Source: Kiritimatiellia bacterium (GTDB lineage: Bacteria > Verrucomicrobiota > Kiritimatiellia > SLAD01). From it: a DNA stretch of 7,459 nt. The position numbers and the translations under genes are program-made. A model generated the notes under the pieces. It worked only from the letters and a program-made list of their open reading frames with translations. It was not told where the DNA came from and ran no database searches. Each line of letters opens with the position of its first letter. Position 1 is the first letter of the stretch. Of this stretch, positions 6,705 through 7,459 are shown one piece after another. The stretch is taken from assembly GCA_007134175.1 (NCBI GenBank), contig SLLF01000312.1, forward strand, positions 1-7,459, written 5' to 3'.

Positions 6705-7459
6705 ATGGCGCTGCCTTTCCCTCTATTTCTGGCCCTGAAATACCTTAAACCGAAGCGGACCTTCGTTTCGGTCATCACGGTCATCTCCGTGCTGGGCGTG
6801 ATGTTGGGAGTGGCGGTACTGGTGATTGTCTTGTCGGTCATGAGCGGCTTCGACCACATGTGGCGTGACCGTATTCTCAGTTTCAATGCGCACATCACCG
6901 TCAGCGGCGTTGGCGGTCTGGAGGAGCCGTCGGAATGGATCGACCGCATCGAGGCGGTAGAAGGCGTGTCCGGTGCCGCGCCATTTGTGGAAGGACTTGC
7001 CTTTATCCAGCAGAACGAACGCATCTTCACCCCCATCATTCGGGGTATTGAACCGGAGTACGAGCGGCGCGTCAGCCGCGTTCCCGACCACATGGTGGTG
7101 GGCGATTTTGATGTCGCGTTCGATGATATTATCCTGGGCCACGACCTAGCCATGCAAATAGGGGCGCGGGTTGGTGATGAATTGCTGGTCTATTCCCCGC
7201 AGCACTTTGCCTCGCCCAATGAGATCCGGCTGCCGGAAGCCTTGATCGTCGCCGGTATCTATGAGTTGGGCATGTGGGATTTTGATATGGGCTACGCCCT
7301 GACCTCGCTGGGGATGGCGCGGGAGTTGCAGGGCATGGAATCCGGCGTGCACGGGATCCAGGTCATGACCGTTGACCCGTACCGGGCGCATCTGGTGGCG
7401 CAGCGCCTGCAGGAGGTGTTGGGGCCGGATTATACGGTGCGGACCTGGATGGAGTTGAA
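6705..7459 (+). CDS. lolC: LolC/LolE-type lipoprotein-releasing ABC permease, 5' part
   Basis: The frame is open to the window edge (251 codons seen; the family is usually about 400 residues). LolC/LolE with the ATPase LolD forms the inner-membrane complex that extracts lipoproteins for transfer to the outer membrane. The N-terminus is typical: FLALKYLKPKRTF, then transmembrane helix 1 at about residues 21-45 (SVLGVMLGVAVLVIVLSVMS) followed by SGF and a MacB-like periplasmic domain. Within it FNAHITV, IEAVEGVSGAAPFVEG and IIRGIEPEYE match the family. The later membrane helices are outside the window. It begins 5 nt after the lysS stop with only a weak AAAGAAG ahead, so it belongs to the same operon. 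A lolD gene is expected downstream. LolC and LolE cannot be separated from this part. Confidence 0.88.
   Translation, partial: MALPFPLFLALKYLKPKRTFVSVITVISVLGVMLGVAVLVIVLSVMSGFDHMWRDRILSFNAHITVSGVGGLEEPSEWIDRIEAVEGVSGAAPFVEGLAFIQQNERIFTPIIRGIEPEYERRVSRVPDHMVVGDFDVAFDDIILGHDLAMQIGARVGDELLVYSPQHFASPNEIRLPEALIVAGIYELGMWDFDMGYALTSLGMARELQGMESGVHGIQVMTVDPYRAHLVAQRLQEVLGPDYTVRTWMEL

Noticed and set aside
1..7459. CRISPR array, tRNA, rRNA, riboswitch or defence system
   Set aside because: No regularly spaced repeats, no cloverleaf or rRNA signature, and no defence-type protein motifs were seen on either strand.

Overview
This is a GC-rich bacterial window with no complete mobile system and no RNA gene that I can recognise. 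The right half is a tight rightward operon with Gram-negative content: fabA, fabB, lysS and a LolC/LolE-type lipoprotein-export permease. The left half holds an FAD-dependent oxidoreductase of the FAD_oxidored type, a secreted protein of the C_GCAxxG_C_C (split-Soret cytochrome c-like) family, a transposase remnant, and spacers full of palindromic repeats. This mix, especially the oxidoreductase class and the interspersed GC-rich palindromes, suggests a member of the Verrucomicrobiota/Kiritimatiellota/Lentisphaerota group. That placement is inference from general knowledge, not a search.

Layout: 3-236 (+) is the 5' part of a broken transposase gene. 237-578 has no convincing gene but several inverted and direct repeats. 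579-2144 (-) is the oxidoreductase, starting at TTG behind a strong Shine-Dalgarno sequence. 2145-2622 is non-coding and carries two neighbouring elements: an imperfect palindrome (2239-2343), and a roughly 249-bp element bounded by perfect 13-bp inverted repeats (2368-2616), which looks like a MITE-type non-autonomous transposon. 2623-3300 (-) is the secreted C_GCAxxG_C_C family protein. 3301-3512 is a divergent spacer with two small hairpins ahead of fabA.

From 3513 to the right edge four genes run on the + strand with almost no spacing: fabA (3513-4028), fabB (4031-5257), lysS (5254-6699, overlapping fabB by ATGA) and lolC/lolE (6705 to beyond the window). FabA makes and isomerises the C10 double bond, and FabB elongates the cis product, so the first two genes form the classical anaerobic unsaturated fatty acid branch. 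Catalytic residues of both are intact at the same positions as in E. coli. LysS and LolC serve translation and outer-membrane lipoprotein transport; the group as a whole points to coordinated growth and envelope supply.

I see no convincing new multi-gene system. The items most worth a second look are the MITE-like element and its neighbouring palindrome, the changed residues in the active-site region of the lysyl-tRNA synthetase, the haem-motif-free split-Soret homologue, and the FabA/FabB pair in a probably non-proteobacterial genome, coupled to lysS.
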